Below, piece after piece: positions 1 to 9,338 of a stretch of 28,557 bases of DNA. The position numbers and the translations under genes are program-made. The notes below the pieces were generated by a model. The model ran no database searches. It was not told the DNA's origin and was given only the letters and a program-made list of their open reading frames with translations. Numbering within the stretch: position 1 is the stretch's first letter; every line of letters starts with the position of its first letter. The DNA comes from Gammaproteobacteria bacterium (GTDB lineage Bacteria > Pseudomonadota > Gammaproteobacteria > Pseudomonadales > Halomonadaceae), in assembly GCA_023485185.1 (NCBI GenBank), contig JAMCZP010000303.1, positions 1-28,557 of the forward strand, given 5' to 3'.

Positions 1-690
1 CACAGTCAAGGTGCGCTTGTACTTACCCGCTGTCAGTAGTTCTACATCAATGTCATGACGTTTAAGCAGTCGATGGATGTTGGGCACCTGCGCCACCACA
101 CCGATTGAGCCGATCACTGCAAAAGGCGCAGCCTTAATATGCTGAGCAGTACAGGCCATAAGATACCCACCGCTCGCCGCTACTTTATCAATACAAACGG
201 TGGTGGTGAGCCCAGCCTCACGTAGGCGATCCAACTGTGCGGCCGCCAGTCCATAGGCATGTACCAGCCCACCTGCTGACTCAAGACGAACCACTACTTC
301 GTCATCTTTGTTGGCAACATCGATAATCGCCGACACTTCTTGAGCAAAGTGCTCGGTTTGCGATGCTTTTAGATCGCCATGAAAATCAAGCACCCATACA
401 CGTGCCTCTTGCACGGCATCATGCTCGTGCTTATGCGCTTTTTGGCGTTTTTTATCTTCCATTCGAAAGGCTTTCATAAGCTTTTTTCGCGCCGTGGGTA
501 GCGTCGCCGCCAGCCGCAACCGACGGCCGCGGCGACGACGCTGATTGTTAAGCGGCTCGATATACAGCTTTAAATCACTCTCTTTATCTTGTTTTGAGCG
601 CGCGAACAGGAGTAAACCGATCCCCAACAGTGCCATCACGATAGTTGTTTGCACAGCAAACATAGCTACCTCTGCTACCCATTCACTCAT
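1..690 (-). CDS. sohB: SohB-type inner-membrane serine peptidase (3' end cut by window)
   Basis: Peptidase family S49 (signal-peptide-peptidase-like), probably anchored in the inner membrane with its catalytic domain in the periplasm. The frame is open from the ATG at 690 to the window edge (230 codons); the C-terminal third of the usual roughly 340-350 residues is missing. An N-terminal hydrophobic segment (about residues 8-30) is followed by a basic linker rich in RRRRGRR-like residues, as in E. coli SohB. The S49 core follows, with LDFHGDLKAS, then AASGGYLMAC carrying the putative nucleophile serine, then GSIGVVAQVPN. GGAGAACGTC precedes the ATG, giving a good ribosome site. Family identity rests on recalled similarity to E. 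coli SohB and is strong. No neighbour suggests an operon; the next gene diverges. Confidence 0.9.
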   Translation of the reverse strand, partial: MSEWVAEVAMFAVQTTIVMALLGIGLLLFARSKQDKESDLKLYIEPLNNQRRRRGRRLRLAATLPTARKKLMKAFRMEDKKRQKAHKHEHDAVQEARVWVLDFHGDLKASQTEHFAQEVSAIIDVANKDDEVVVRLESAGGLVHAYGLAAAQLDRLREAGLTTTVCIDKVAASGGYLMACTAQHIKAAPFAVIGSIGVVAQVPNIHRLLKRHDIDVELLTAGKYKRTLTV

Positions 691-785
691 TGACGTTCTC
701 CATTAGAGTATTGAATCCTATCGCTGCGGTGGATGGCGTTTGCTTTTCGAATTTGTCAGCACTGTATAGTGTGCCATCACCGCAC

Positions 786-814
786 TTGATTGAAACGCTT
801 GTATGAAATAATCT
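786..814 (+). promoter_or_regulatory. Predicted sigma-70 promoter for the SCP2-domain gene
   Basis: TTGATT (786-791) and TAATCT (809-814) are separated by 17 bp, about 80 bp upstream of the SCP2 gene. The surrounding 691-893 stretch is AT-rich and otherwise has no gene. It must also hold a promoter for the divergent sohB, which I cannot place. Prediction by eye only. Confidence 0.35.
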
Positions 815-893
815 CATTTTCTTATTTAGTTGTTTCCTCAGGCTGCTATCGCTAGCCTTAATCTAATTTACTTACTTAATTGAGAGATTTGTG

Positions 894-1205
894 ATGTCTA
901 ATAATACCCTTGAGAAACTGCAAGCGCGTTTCAACCCTGAAGCAGCCGAGGGCATGAACGAAGTTTTCCAGTTCCATTTTTCAGACGCCGGTAGCCACTA
1001 CTTGCATATCCAAGATGGCGCACTGGATGTACAAGAGGGTGAGCACGACGATCCCTCTGTCAGCCTAAGTCTAAGCACTGAAACATTAAAAGGGATTATG
1101 AATGGAGACATCAATGGCATGACTGCGTTCATGACCGGTAAGCTAAAAGCGACTGGCAATGTCATGTTGGCCACTAAACTGACCAGCCTGTTCCCAAGCG
1201 AATAA
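894..1205 (+). CDS. SCP2 sterol-binding domain protein
   Basis: Small stand-alone SCP2-domain protein of 103 residues, the usual size for single-domain bacterial members. These are thought to bind lipids or other hydrophobic ligands in the cytoplasm, but the physiological ligand is unknown. Typical features are an N-terminal helix (LEKLQARFNPEA), a middle strand rich in D/E, and the conserved end DINGMTAFMTGKLKATGNVMLATKLTSLF, given here only as a description of the GKLKATGN segment and its hydrophobic tail. Start chosen at the ATG at 894; an in-frame GTG lies directly before it (891). GAGAG lies upstream. Monocistronic, convergent with nudC after only 25 bp. Family call is solid, function general. 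Confidence 0.82.
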   Translation: MSNNTLEKLQARFNPEAAEGMNEVFQFHFSDAGSHYLHIQDGALDVQEGEHDDPSVSLSLSTETLKGIMNGDINGMTAFMTGKLKATGNVMLATKLTSLFPSE

Positions 1206-1230
1206 CGTTCACGCAACCATGCGGCGCCTA

Positions 1231-2010
1231 TCAGCGCCAGCGTGCCAAATGCGTTTCAATCAGCTCGCGCGAGATTGAGTATGGCGGTGGCAGAGACGGT
1301 AGCTGACGTGGCGAAAACCACGCAGCATCGCTGATTTCTACACCGTCAATTCGTATACGTCGTGTCGTCGCTTCAGCGAAATAACCAAACATCAGTGAAT
1401 GCGGGAACGGCCACGCCTGGCTTTGGTAGTAGCGCAACTGGTCAATATGCACGCCCACCTCTTCGAATACCTCACGGTGCACGGCCTCCTCTGCCGATTC
1501 CCCTGGCTCAATAAACCCTGCCAAAGTAGAGTAGCGCCCAGGCGGGAAGCGGGGACTGCGGGCAAGCAACATTGCTTCACCACTGGTTACTAAGGTAATA
1601 ATGCAGGGTGATATGCGCGGGTAGTTACGGTGTCCGCAACCATCGCAATGCATGGCAAACTCTGCCGTAAGCTTAGTGGCCGGCGCACCACAGCGGCTGC
1701 AAAAGCGGTGATTTTCTAACCACGCCCCTACTTGCAGTGCTGTGGAGAGTAGGCTAAACCACGCGGTAGAAAGCTCACTCATCCACTGCCGACCATCGAT
1801 CCAGCCACTTTCCGCCTGGGATTCAACGAGCAGTGCGACTGGCTCATCATGCCAGTAGCACAGCGGCTGCATCTGCGCTGTCCAGGGTTGATACGGCTGT
1901 AACGGGGTTAGCTCTTCGCTACCGATTAGAGGCGCAGGTGCCAGCATGCTGCGCGACAAGCGAATAACGCGCCCAGCTTGCTCATGATGGGGGATTTCTC
2001 GCCTAAGCAT
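1231..2010 (-). CDS. nudC: NAD(+)/NADH pyrophosphatase (Nudix), RNA-decapping NudC type
   Basis: Hydrolyses NADH/NAD+ to NMN(H) and AMP, and in E. coli removes NAD caps from RNA. Visible in order: an N-terminal NudC domain; a zinc ribbon with four cysteines (CSRCG and CDGCG); the Nudix box GFIEPGESAEEAVHREVFEE followed by VGV; and the family-specific YQSQAWPFPHS motif (SQPWPFPxS type). The start at 2010 gives 259 residues, close to E. coli NudC (257), and an 8-bp overlap with the dnaQ stop (ATGCTTAG). A longer in-frame start at 2061 would overlap dnaQ by 59 bp and is less likely. Last gene of the run methyltransferase-rnhA-dnaQ-nudC, probably translationally coupled. Confidence 0.9.
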   Translation of the reverse strand: MLRREIPHHEQAGRVIRLSRSMLAPAPLIGSEELTPLQPYQPWTAQMQPLCYWHDEPVALLVESQAESGWIDGRQWMSELSTAWFSLLSTALQVGAWLENHRFCSRCGAPATKLTAEFAMHCDGCGHRNYPRISPCIITLVTSGEAMLLARSPRFPPGRYSTLAGFIEPGESAEEAVHREVFEEVGVHIDQLRYYQSQAWPFPHSLMFGYFAEATTRRIRIDGVEISDAAWFSPRQLPSLPPPYSISRELIETHLARWR

Positions 2011-2740
2011 CGCCTGCTGCACCCTTAAACCAATGAAGCTTGTGCGCTTCACACTTAGCATTATGAGCCGCTTGCTCCTCTGCGGTGGGTCGCACTACAC
2101 GGAGCTGACCAGGCGTTAATACCATGCGTTGAATCGACATACCCTCATTAGAGGTATCGGCCTGCTCCTGTTCCGCTGCAGAGGCTGCGTCTAACGTTAA
2201 CGCGGTTTGCCCACCGGTCATCGCCAGGTAGACCTCAGCGAGGATTTCAGAGTCTAACAGTGCCCCATGCAGTACCCGGTGGCCATTATCGATATCGTAG
2301 CGCTTACATAAGGCGTCAAGACTATTGCGCTGACCGGGGTGCATTTTCCGGGCCATGGTCAGCGTATCTAATATGCCGCAATATTGGCTTACCGGCCCCA
2401 GCACTGGGCTTTTACGCTGCTGATTCAGCATGCCCAGCTCGTGATCAATAAAGCCCACATCGAAGGGGGCGTTATGAATCACTAGCTCAGCACCTTCAAT
2501 AAATGCCCAAAAATCATCGGCTATTTTGGCAAATACTGGCTCATTGGCGACTCTGTCATCGTCAATACCGTGAACGGCAACAACTTCGGCATCGATATGG
2601 CGTTCGGGGTTAATGTACTGATGATAGGTGCGACCGGTGAAACGGCGGTTGACCATCTCAATAGCACCAATTTCTACCAGACGATGGCCATCTTTTGGGT
2701 CGATACCCGTAGTTTCAGTATCTAAAATCACCTGGCGCAT
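2003..2740 (-). CDS. dnaQ: DNA polymerase III epsilon subunit (3'-5' proofreading exonuclease)
   Basis: Proofreading subunit of the replicative polymerase. Exonuclease motif I is VILDTETTG (D7, E9), motif II lies around the [10 protein letters not shown] stretch, and motif III is HGALLDSEI, an HxAxxD arrangement. The C-terminal tail (QQRK linker, then a stretch ending HKLHWFKG) is where epsilon binds the alpha subunit. Length 245, normal for the family. The start at 2740 is preceded by GAGGAG six bases upstream; longer in-frame starts at 2800 and beyond lie inside rnhA. It overlaps rnhA by 26 bp and nudC by 8 bp. The rnhA-dnaQ pairing is conserved in gammaproteobacteria, where the two genes are usually divergent; here they are co-oriented. 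Confidence 0.93.
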   Translation of the reverse strand: MRQVILDTETTGIDPKDGHRLVEIGAIEMVNRRFTGRTYHQYINPERHIDAEVVAVHGIDDDRVANEPVFAKIADDFWAFIEGAELVIHNAPFDVGFIDHELGMLNQQRKSPVLGPVSQYCGILDTLTMARKMHPGQRNSLDALCKRYDIDNGHRVLHGALLDSEILAEVYLAMTGGQTALTLDAASAAEQEQADTSNEGMSIQRMVLTPGQLRVVRPTAEEQAAHNAKCEAHKLHWFKGAAGDA

Positions 2741-3218
2741 CACGCTCTCCTCTTTGATGCTCATCAATCGCTTCATTAGCCAATGAATCGGCACGCTCAT
2801 TGCCGGGGTGGCCGCTATGTCCTTTCACCCAATGCCACGCCACTTGGTGGCGCTGAGTCTCTTCATGCAGGGTCTTCCAAAGCTCGGCGTTTTTAACAGG
2901 CTGCTTGGCGGCAGTTTTCCAGCCACGCTTAATCCAGTTATGGATCCACTGGGTAATCCCTTGGCGAACATACTGCGAGTCAGTCCAGAGCGCTACTTCG
3001 CAAGGTTTATTCAGCGTGCGCAGCGCCATAATCGCTGCCATCAATTCCATGCGATTATTAGTGGTCTCGGCTTCATAGCCTTTTAGCGTCTTTTCATGCT
3101 CGCCACTCGCCAGCACAACACCCCACCCACCGGGGCCTGGATTCCCTCGGCAAGCTCCATCGGTGTAAACCGTTACCTGAGGTAAATGCTCGGCAGCCTT
3201 ATTAGTCAATCTTGTCAT
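2715..3218 (-). CDS. rnhA: Ribonuclease HI
   Basis: Degrades the RNA strand of RNA-DNA hybrids, including R-loops and primers. The catalytic carboxylates are visible: D in [18 protein letters not shown] in NNRMELMA, D in LWTDSQYV, and the late [12 protein letters not shown] with the mobile histidine and the fourth aspartate. The basic handle region (WIKRGWK) of E. coli-type enzymes is present. Length is 167 residues from the ATG at 3218, slightly longer than E. coli (155). A TTG at 3209 would have better spacing from the AAGGG upstream, so the exact start is uncertain by three codons. It overlaps the end of the upstream methyltransferase by 17 bp. Confidence 0.93.
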   Translation of the reverse strand: MTRLTNKAAEHLPQVTVYTDGACRGNPGPGGWGVVLASGEHEKTLKGYEAETTNNRMELMAAIMALRTLNKPCEVALWTDSQYVRQGITQWIHNWIKRGWKTAAKQPVKNAELWKTLHEETQRHQVAWHWVKGHSGHPGNERADSLANEAIDEHQRGERDAPGDFRY

Positions 3219-4005
3219 CCCTTCGTTTGTCTGGTTCAGATTTATGCGTGTGGGTTTGATGTGCTTGAATGGGCTGCTTTTGAGCGGGTTCATAGTGGGC
3301 TGATGAACCTGAACGAGTAACTCCCAGGGAAGCGGGCGAAGCCGGTGCACTTAAACCAAATTTCATACGTTGAACCGGAGCATGGCGTTGGCGACGCCTA
3401 GCCTGAATCATATAGCTCTCTCCCAGGGGAAAATTATGCCGCCGACCCAGTGACTCCCAATACTCGCCACATTTGGCGCTCGCCCGCCCGCGAAAACAGC
3501 AATAGTCTACCCGCTCCACCTCAAAGTCGACAAACGCCAGCCAGTCACGCAGCCGATTTGCCGTGCGCCAAGTACCACTCCACGGAAACTGCTGCTGGCG
3601 TTTACGCCACTGACGCGCAAGCCCACTCACCCCGATGGGGTTAAAGCCAAACAGCACTAAAATGCCATTATCTGCCGTTACCCGTGCGGCCTCTTGAAGC
3701 GTGAAATGGGCATCCTTTAAATGCTCTAACCAGTGATGGATCACCATAATATCCAAACATCGATCCGGCAGTGCGAGCTGGTCCGGCGGGCATATTAATG
3801 TGGCATCGCTTTGCGCCAACTGGCGGGTAGGTGACCAGCGTATAGCATGAGGCACTGCCGACATGGTCATCATGGCCGGGCCCATTCCCATCTCCAAACT
3901 GTGGCCCCCTACTCGGGTTTCCGCAACCGGCCCCAAGCACGCCCGTTGAGATTCCCAAAGCGAGCGCCCCGCCTCAGTTTCCCAGTAAGGCTGGCTATTG
4001 ATCAA
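3202..4005 (-). CDS. SAM-dependent methyltransferase, YafS-like
   Basis: Class I methyltransferase-like protein of 267 residues, lying between gloB (divergent) and rnhA exactly as E. coli yafS does. The SAM-binding glycine motif is degenerate ([11 protein letters not shown]), followed by [20 protein letters not shown], the usual post-motif acidic/histidine stretch, and [11 protein letters not shown]. The C-terminal 70 or so residues are polar (many Q, H, T, S, K) and look disordered. No ATG or GTG lies in the open stretch upstream, so the start is taken as the TTG at 4005. The substrate is unknown. The first gene of a four-gene overlapping run; its promoter should lie in 4006-4181, the shared intergenic region with gloB. 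Confidence 0.72.
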   Translation of the reverse strand: MINSQPYWETEAGRSLWESQRACLGPVAETRVGGHSLEMGMGPAMMTMSAVPHAIRWSPTRQLAQSDATLICPPDQLALPDRCLDIMVIHHWLEHLKDAHFTLQEAARVTADNGILVLFGFNPIGVSGLARQWRKRQQQFPWSGTWRTANRLRDWLAFVDFEVERVDYCCFRGRASAKCGEYWESLGRRHNFPLGESYMIQARRRQRHAPVQRMKFGLSAPASPASLGVTRSGSSAHYEPAQKQPIQAHQTHTHKSEPDKRRDDKID

Positions 4006-4181
4006 TTGTTTGGCGAGTGATGTTGCCGTCTAGCGTGTGGCCGGGCGTTGCCCTTCCCTCCACAGTAACGGCTTTTTAATGCCTTTTACGCACCCGTTAA
4101 GCGCTAATATGCGCATTATCTAAGGTGTTTTAACATTTTGCTATTTTTTAACAGTCTGCTTTTTCTCAAAGGAACTTGGCG

Positions 4182-4949
4182 ATGTTGAGCGTGACACCGA
4201 TCCCTGCCCTAAGCGACAACTATATTTGGCTATTAAGACAAGATAACAGTCAAAGCGTTTGCGTGGTGGATCCTGGTGAAGCTGCTCCGGTGATTGAGCT
4301 GCTTGAGCGTGAGTCACTTAAGTTAGAAAGCATTTTGATTACTCACCATCACCATGATCATACCGGTGGTTTAGCTGAGTTAATTAAACGCTACTCGCCC
4401 CATGTGATTGGCCCTGCTAACCCATCCATTGAAGGTATTGATGAAGCAGTGGGCGATGGGGATGAAGTCCGCATTATGGGAAGGCGCTTTGAGGTCTCGG
4501 CAACGCCCGGCCACACGCTAGACCATATTAGCTATTTTACGGCGGGAATTCCCGCGCTGCTATTTTGCGGTGATACGCTTTTTTGCGCAGGTTGCGGGCG
4601 TTTATTTGAAGGTACGCCTGAGCAGATGTTCACATCACTTCAACAATTTGCGGAACTCCCAGAGGATACGCTGGTCTTTGCAGCCCATGAGTACACGCTG
4701 GCGAACCTAGTGTTTGCTCGTGCTGCGGATCCTGAGAATGAAGACGTTAAACACGCCTTGCAGGAGTGTGAAAAGGCGCGGGCATTGGATCGCCCCACCT
4801 TACCCAGCACGATAGGACGCGAGCTGAAAATCAACCCCTACCTGCGCGTGGGCACAGATAGCGTGCGCCAAGCTGCCGGTTCCCAGGGTGATAATGATAA
4901 CGACCTCGCAACGTTCACCACTCTTCGCGAGTGGAAGAATCGTTTTTAA
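4182..4949 (+). CDS. gloB: Hydroxyacylglutathione hydrolase (glyoxalase II)
   Basis: Metallo-beta-lactamase-fold enzyme that hydrolyses S-lactoylglutathione to lactate and glutathione in methylglyoxal detoxification. The dinuclear metal motif THHHHDH is at residues 54-60. Further ligands are in TPGHTLDH, FCGDTLF and AAHEYT. The C-terminal glutathione-binding region with NPYLR is also typical. Length 255, as expected. The ATG at 4182 is preceded by AAAGGA at good spacing; a TTG two codons earlier (4176) is less likely. The upstream gap 4006-4181 is AT-rich and must hold divergent promoters. mltD follows after 30 bp, the same order as in E. coli, probably co-transcribed. Confidence 0.93.
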   Translation: MLSVTPIPALSDNYIWLLRQDNSQSVCVVDPGEAAPVIELLERESLKLESILITHHHHDHTGGLAELIKRYSPHVIGPANPSIEGIDEAVGDGDEVRIMGRRFEVSATPGHTLDHISYFTAGIPALLFCGDTLFCAGCGRLFEGTPEQMFTSLQQFAELPEDTLVFAAHEYTLANLVFARAADPENEDVKHALQECEKARALDRPTLPSTIGRELKINPYLRVGTDSVRQAAGSQGDNDNDLATFTTLREWKNRF

Positions 4950-4979
4950 GAACGCTATCGAAACTAAACGAATGTAACT

Positions 4980-6218
4980 ATGACCTATCGAACGATTCGC
5001 CAGCGCTTTATGCTGAGCGCAGGCAGTACCGTAATTATGGGCCTAATGTTAGCCGCCGCAGCAAGTTCTCAAGCTTCAGCTCCGGCATATGAAAGACCAA
5101 CTGGATTCACAGGCACGTCAACGCCCTCTTCGAGCGCTGTTTCCAATAGCTCGATGGTTTCGACAAAGCCTAGCCCTAGCGCTTTCCAAACCCATTTTTG
5201 GGAAGCCTTGGAGCTAAAGCCCCAAGACGCTTGGACCACACTACGTGAAAGCTTTCAGTGGCAAAATACGTCCCTATCAGTAGAAGCTCAGGCCCGGGTG
5301 GATGAATGGATTGAACATTACCGTTCAAGCCCTGAGAACATTGTCACCATTACCGAACGCGCAACACCTTGGCTTGCCTGGATAACCCAGCAGGTTAGCG
5401 AGCGTGGTTTACCCGGTGAGGTGGCGCTGATTCCCTTCGTCGAAAGCTCCTTTGATCCGGGTGCCAAAAGCCACCGCGGGGCGGCAGGCCTATGGCAGTT
5501 TATGCCCGCCACAGGGGATGCATTGGGACTGGTGCGCAACGGCAATTACGACGGTAGGCTCGATGTTGTCACTTCTACTGATGCAGCGCTAGATTACTTA
5601 GAAATGCAGGCGGATGAGTGGTACGAAGGTGATCTAATGCTTTCGCTAGCGGCTTACAATGCGGGCGCTGGCACCGTCAATCGCGCCCAGCGCCAAGCAC
5701 AAAGCCAAGGCTTGAATGGCGAGTACTGGGATCTCTCGTTACCCCAAGAAACCATGCAGTATGTCCCCAAGCTGAAAGCGATCGCGACGATCATCAGCGA
5801 TCCTGAGCGTTACGAGGTCATATTGCCGGAGATACATACTGAACCGGCGTTCGCAAAGGTACAGCTAGCGCATCCGGTGAGTCTGTCCGAAGCCTCCCAA
5901 ATGCTAGATGTCAGCCAGGCCGCCTTGGCAGAGCTAAATCCTGGTTTGCTCAATGGCAGCATTGATCCAAGCAGCGCCCAGACACTGCTGGTACCTGAAG
6001 AAGTGGATGCTCAGGTATTGGCTCAACTTTCACAGGGCAACCGTCAGACGCTTGCCCAAGCCGCTAGTGGCGACACCCATCGCGTTGAAAGTGGTGATAG
6101 CCTCTCAGCAATTGCAGCCCGCTATAATGTTGACCAGCAAGACTTAATACGCTGGAATGCGATTGATCGTCCTGGTGCTTTACAACCGGGCCAACTCCTG
6201 ACACTTTCAGGGCGTTGA
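4980..6218 (+). CDS. mltD: Membrane-bound lytic murein transglycosylase D-like, LysM-containing
   Basis: Cleaves peptidoglycan glycan strands with formation of 1,6-anhydro-muropeptides, in the periplasm. A signal peptide spans about residues 1-34 (ending in the SSQASA region). It contains no lipobox cysteine, so unlike E. coli MltD it may not be a lipoprotein. The SLT domain covers about residues 130-260, with the catalytic glutamate in IPFVESSFDP, then GAAGLWQFMP and SLAAYNAGAGTV. One complete LysM repeat sits at the C-terminus (about 365-410: HRVESGDSLSAIA through PGALQPGQ). E. coli MltD has two. Follows gloB by 30 bp. Confidence 0.88.
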   Translation: MTYRTIRQRFMLSAGSTVIMGLMLAAAASSQASAPAYERPTGFTGTSTPSSSAVSNSSMVSTKPSPSAFQTHFWEALELKPQDAWTTLRESFQWQNTSLSVEAQARVDEWIEHYRSSPENIVTITERATPWLAWITQQVSERGLPGEVALIPFVESSFDPGAKSHRGAAGLWQFMPATGDALGLVRNGNYDGRLDVVTSTDAALDYLEMQADEWYEGDLMLSLAAYNAGAGTVNRAQRQAQSQGLNGEYWDLSLPQETMQYVPKLKAIATIISDPERYEVILPEIHTEPAFAKVQLAHPVSLSEASQMLDVSQAALAELNPGLLNGSIDPSSAQTLLVPEEVDAQVLAQLSQGNRQTLAQAASGDTHRVESGDSLSAIAARYNVDQQDLIRWNAIDRPGALQPGQLLTLSGR

Positions 6219-6277
6219 ATTCAAACGTAGTAACACTATCGTCAAACAGTTGGCTTTGTTCACATGGGAAGTAACCA

Positions 6278-8227
6278 ATGCCGCGTGGTCTGTTTTTTGC
6301 GAAAACGCTTCTGTTCGTCAGTGGCTTGCTATTACACGCATCGGTACTGGCTACGGAGGTAACCGCTGCCGCTGATTCATCTAACGGTGCATTAAGCGGC
6401 AATGTTAGTGGCAATGCTGTCGTGGGCGATCTTGATACTGATGTCGCTAATGTAGTTCCTGTTGAAACGGTTCATGGGCTATCACTGTATGATAGCCCTG
6501 AGCTACCAGCCGATTTTGCTTACTTCCCCCATGTTAACCCGCAGGCTCCTAAAGGCGGCACCATCACCCATACCGCCGTTGGGGGCAGTTTTGACTCAAC
6601 AAATCCATTTATTATACGTGGCACTCCGGCCACCGGCATTTCGCAAATTTACGACACTTTGATGGCCAGCAACCCCAATGAGCCGTTTAGTCTCTACGGT
6701 CTGCTTGCCGAAGGTGTGCGCCTAGACCCTGATCGTCAGTGGATTGAATTTGATCTGCGCCCAGAAGCGCGCTTTCAAGATGGCGAGCCTGTCACTGCTT
6801 ACGATGTAGTGTTCTCGCTGAATCTACTACGGGAAGACGGCAATCCGTTTTACGCCAGTTACTACGCCGGTGTAGAGGAAGTCATTGCGCTTAGCGAGCA
6901 TCAGGTGCGTTTCACCTTTAACGATACCGAGTCTCGCGAGCTGCCTTTAATCGTTGCCCAACTGCCGATACTACCCCGACATTACTGGGAGCCCAGAGAG
7001 TTCACTTCGCCGACCCTGGCCGCTCATCCAGGCTCAGGCCCCTACCGCATCAGTGAAGTCGACCCCGGTCGGCGAATCGTTTTTCAGCGTGATGAGAATT
7101 ACTGGGGTAAAGATTTACCGGTCAATATTGGACGCTACAATATCGATCGAATTATTTATGACTACTACCGTGATCGCGATATCGCCTGGGAGGCATTTAA
7201 AGCGGGGCTAACGGATTTCCGCATTGATGCCCGAGCAGCTACCTGGGCAATCGGCTATGACTTTCCTGCCTATGAAGAGGGCTTTGTAAAACGGCTGACA
7301 GTGCCTGATGTAAACCCCTCCATGATGCAGGCATTTGTTTTCAATCTACGCAAACAGAAGTTTCAAGACCCTCGGGTACGTGAAGCGCTGAGCCTTACCT
7401 TTGATTTCCCCTGGCTGAATACCAATATTTTTTACGACACCTACCAGCGGACTGAAAGCTTCTTTCAAAATTCTGAAATGGAAGCCATCGGGTTACCATC
7501 CGAAGATGAGCTAGCGCTACTGGAACCCTTCCGGGAAGAGTTGCTGGCGTCTCATCGCTCTGAGCGTTTGTTTACCGACCCATTACCCCTTGATCAGCCT
7601 ACCGATCTCCGTGAGCGCCTGCATTTGGCGCTGGAGCTGCTCCGTGAAGCGGGTTATGAGGTTGAAGATGGCGTACTGGTTAATCAGGCAACCGGACAGC
7701 CCTTGAGCCTTGAAGTGTTGCTGTATGATTCAGGCCTTGAACGTGTGGTTCAGCCGATGTTGCGCAATATGGCGCGCCTGGGTGTGCAAACATCGCTGCG
7801 TATCGTTGACATCAACCAATTTTTAAACCGGCAGCGCAATTACGACTATGACATAGTCATCAGCCATTTCCCGCAGTCGAACAATCCAGGGAACGAGCAA
7901 CGCGACTTCTGGACCAGCGCTGCGGCAGAGGCACCGCAGAGCCGCAACCGTATGGCACTTGCTCACCCAGCGGTAGATGCGCTGGTTGAGGAGCTGATAC
8001 GTGCCGATGGCCGTGAAGAACTTGATACCGCCGCGAAAGCACTGGACCGGGTGCTGCGCTGGGGATTTTATGTGATTCCGCACTACCACTCCGGCGAAAC
8101 TCGCATTGCGGTGTGGGATAAATTTGGCTACCCCGAACCATTCCCAGAGTACGCCATGGACCTGGATGCGTGGTGGGTCGATACCGACCGTGAAGCTGAA
8201 CTGCAGCGCCGTCATCGACGCCGCTAA
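6278..8227 (+). CDS. yejA: Periplasmic oligopeptide-binding protein of a YejABEF-type ABC importer
   Basis: Extracellular solute-binding protein family 5 (SBP_bac_5), 649 residues, predicted to capture oligopeptides or microcin C-like peptides in the periplasm. The signal peptide is residues 1-25 (KTLLFVSGLLLHASVLATE). Mature features typical of YejA are HGLSLYDSPELPADFAYFPH, PQAPKGGTITH, then VTAYDVVFSLN and the SGPYRISEVDPGR segment. The C-terminus is arginine-rich. The ATG at 6278 has GGAAG just upstream. The 59-bp gap after mltD suggests either read-through or a weak local promoter. First gene of yejA-yejB-yejE-yejF; identity is supported by the three downstream genes. Confidence 0.9.
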   Translation: MPRGLFFAKTLLFVSGLLLHASVLATEVTAAADSSNGALSGNVSGNAVVGDLDTDVANVVPVETVHGLSLYDSPELPADFAYFPHVNPQAPKGGTITHTAVGGSFDSTNPFIIRGTPATGISQIYDTLMASNPNEPFSLYGLLAEGVRLDPDRQWIEFDLRPEARFQDGEPVTAYDVVFSLNLLREDGNPFYASYYAGVEEVIALSEHQVRFTFNDTESRELPLIVAQLPILPRHYWEPREFTSPTLAAHPGSGPYRISEVDPGRRIVFQRDENYWGKDLPVNIGRYNIDRIIYDYYRDRDIAWEAFKAGLTDFRIDARAATWAIGYDFPAYEEGFVKRLTVPDVNPSMMQAFVFNLRKQKFQDPRVREALSLTFDFPWLNTNIFYDTYQRTESFFQNSEMEAIGLPSEDELALLEPFREELLASHRSERLFTDPLPLDQPTDLRERLHLALELLREAGYEVEDGVLVNQATGQPLSLEVLLYDSGLERVVQPMLRNMARLGVQTSLRIVDINQFLNRQRNYDYDIVISHFPQSNNPGNEQRDFWTSAAAEAPQSRNRMALAHPAVDALVEELIRADGREELDTAAKALDRVLRWGFYVIPHYHSGETRIAVWDKFGYPEPFPEYAMDLDAWWVDTDREAELQRRHRRR

Positions 8228-8262
8228 ATTCGGTTTATTCTTAAAGAACCATGGAGTGCTCT

Positions 8263-9336
8263 GTGGCACGCTACACTCTACGCCGACTACTGCTTATGAT
8301 TCCGACGCTGATCGGGATTATGTTGCTCAATTTCATTATTGTTCAGGCGGCCCCAGGCGGGCCAATCGATCAGATGTTAGCGCGCTTTGAAGGCGCTGAT
8401 GCGATGGCTAGCACCCGCTTGGATATGGGCGGTGCCGATGTTCAAGTCAGCGACGATTCACGGGGCGCTCGTGGTATCGACCCGCGCTTTATTGAACAGC
8501 TAGAGCAACAGTTTGGCTTTGACAAGCCCGCCCACGAACGATTTATCGGCATGATGGTGGATTATCTTACGCTCGATTTCGGCACCAGTTTCTTTCGCGA
8601 CCGACCCGTCACCGAGCTAATGATAGAGCGGCTCCCCGTTTCTATATCACTGGGGCTTTGGACCACCCTGCTGGTCTATTTAATCTCAATTCCATTGGGC
8701 ATTAAAAAAGCACTTCGTCACGGTTCGCGTTTTGATGTCTGGTCTTCAGGATTAGTGATTGTTGGCTACGCTATCCCTGGTTTTTTGTTCGCCATTTTAT
8801 TGATCGTACTGTTCGCTGGAGGCACCTATTGGGATCTGTTCCCGTTACGGGGCCTGACCTCGCCTGACTTCGACCAGCTTTCCACTTGGGGCAAAATCAA
8901 AGACTACTTCTGGCATATTACCCTGCCGGTGATCGCCGCTGCGATTGGCAGTTTTGCGACGCTTACCATGCTGACAAAAAACAGCTTTCTTGATGAAATT
9001 CATAAACAGTATGTGATTACCGCCCGAGCCAAAGGCGCCGACGAACGGCGTGTGCTTTACGGCCATGTGTTCCGTAATGCCATGCTGATTATTATCGCGG
9101 GCCTGCCTGCCGCCATGATTGGCATCTTCTTCACCGGTGCACTGCTGATTGAGGTTATCTTCTCTTTAGACGGGTTGGGGCTACTCGGCTTTGAGGCCGT
9201 TATGCAGCGGGATTATCCGGTGATATTCGGCACTCTGTTTCTATATACGGTGATCGGGCTAATCCTTAAGCTGATTTCCGATTTGACCTACGTGTGGGTA
9301 GACCCGCGCATCGACTTTTCAACCCGGGAGTCGTGA
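8263..9336 (+). CDS. yejB: ABC importer permease YejB
   Basis: Inner-membrane permease of the Yej peptide importer, paired with YejE. It closely follows the recalled E. coli YejB pattern: [17 protein letters not shown] at the start, [41 protein letters not shown], and the EAA-loop region [20 protein letters not shown]. It ends VDPRIDF. About six membrane segments are visible. I chose the GTG at 8263 because GGAGTG lies six bases upstream and it matches the YejB N-terminus; the ATG at 8251 is the in-frame alternative. 357 residues. Stop TGA is two bases from the yejE ATG. Confidence 0.93.
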   Translation: MARYTLRRLLLMIPTLIGIMLLNFIIVQAAPGGPIDQMLARFEGADAMASTRLDMGGADVQVSDDSRGARGIDPRFIEQLEQQFGFDKPAHERFIGMMVDYLTLDFGTSFFRDRPVTELMIERLPVSISLGLWTTLLVYLISIPLGIKKALRHGSRFDVWSSGLVIVGYAIPGFLFAILLIVLFAGGTYWDLFPLRGLTSPDFDQLSTWGKIKDYFWHITLPVIAAAIGSFATLTMLTKNSFLDEIHKQYVITARAKGADERRVLYGHVFRNAMLIIIAGLPAAMIGIFFTGALLIEVIFSLDGLGLLGFEAVMQRDYPVIFGTLFLYTVIGLILKLISDLTYVWVDPRIDFSTRES

Positions 9337-9338
9337 TC

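Noticed and set aside
1206..1245. Terminator between the SCP2 gene and nudC
   Set aside because: A GGCGC/GCGCC stem exists, but it is only 5 bp, overlaps the nudC end and has no T tract in either direction.
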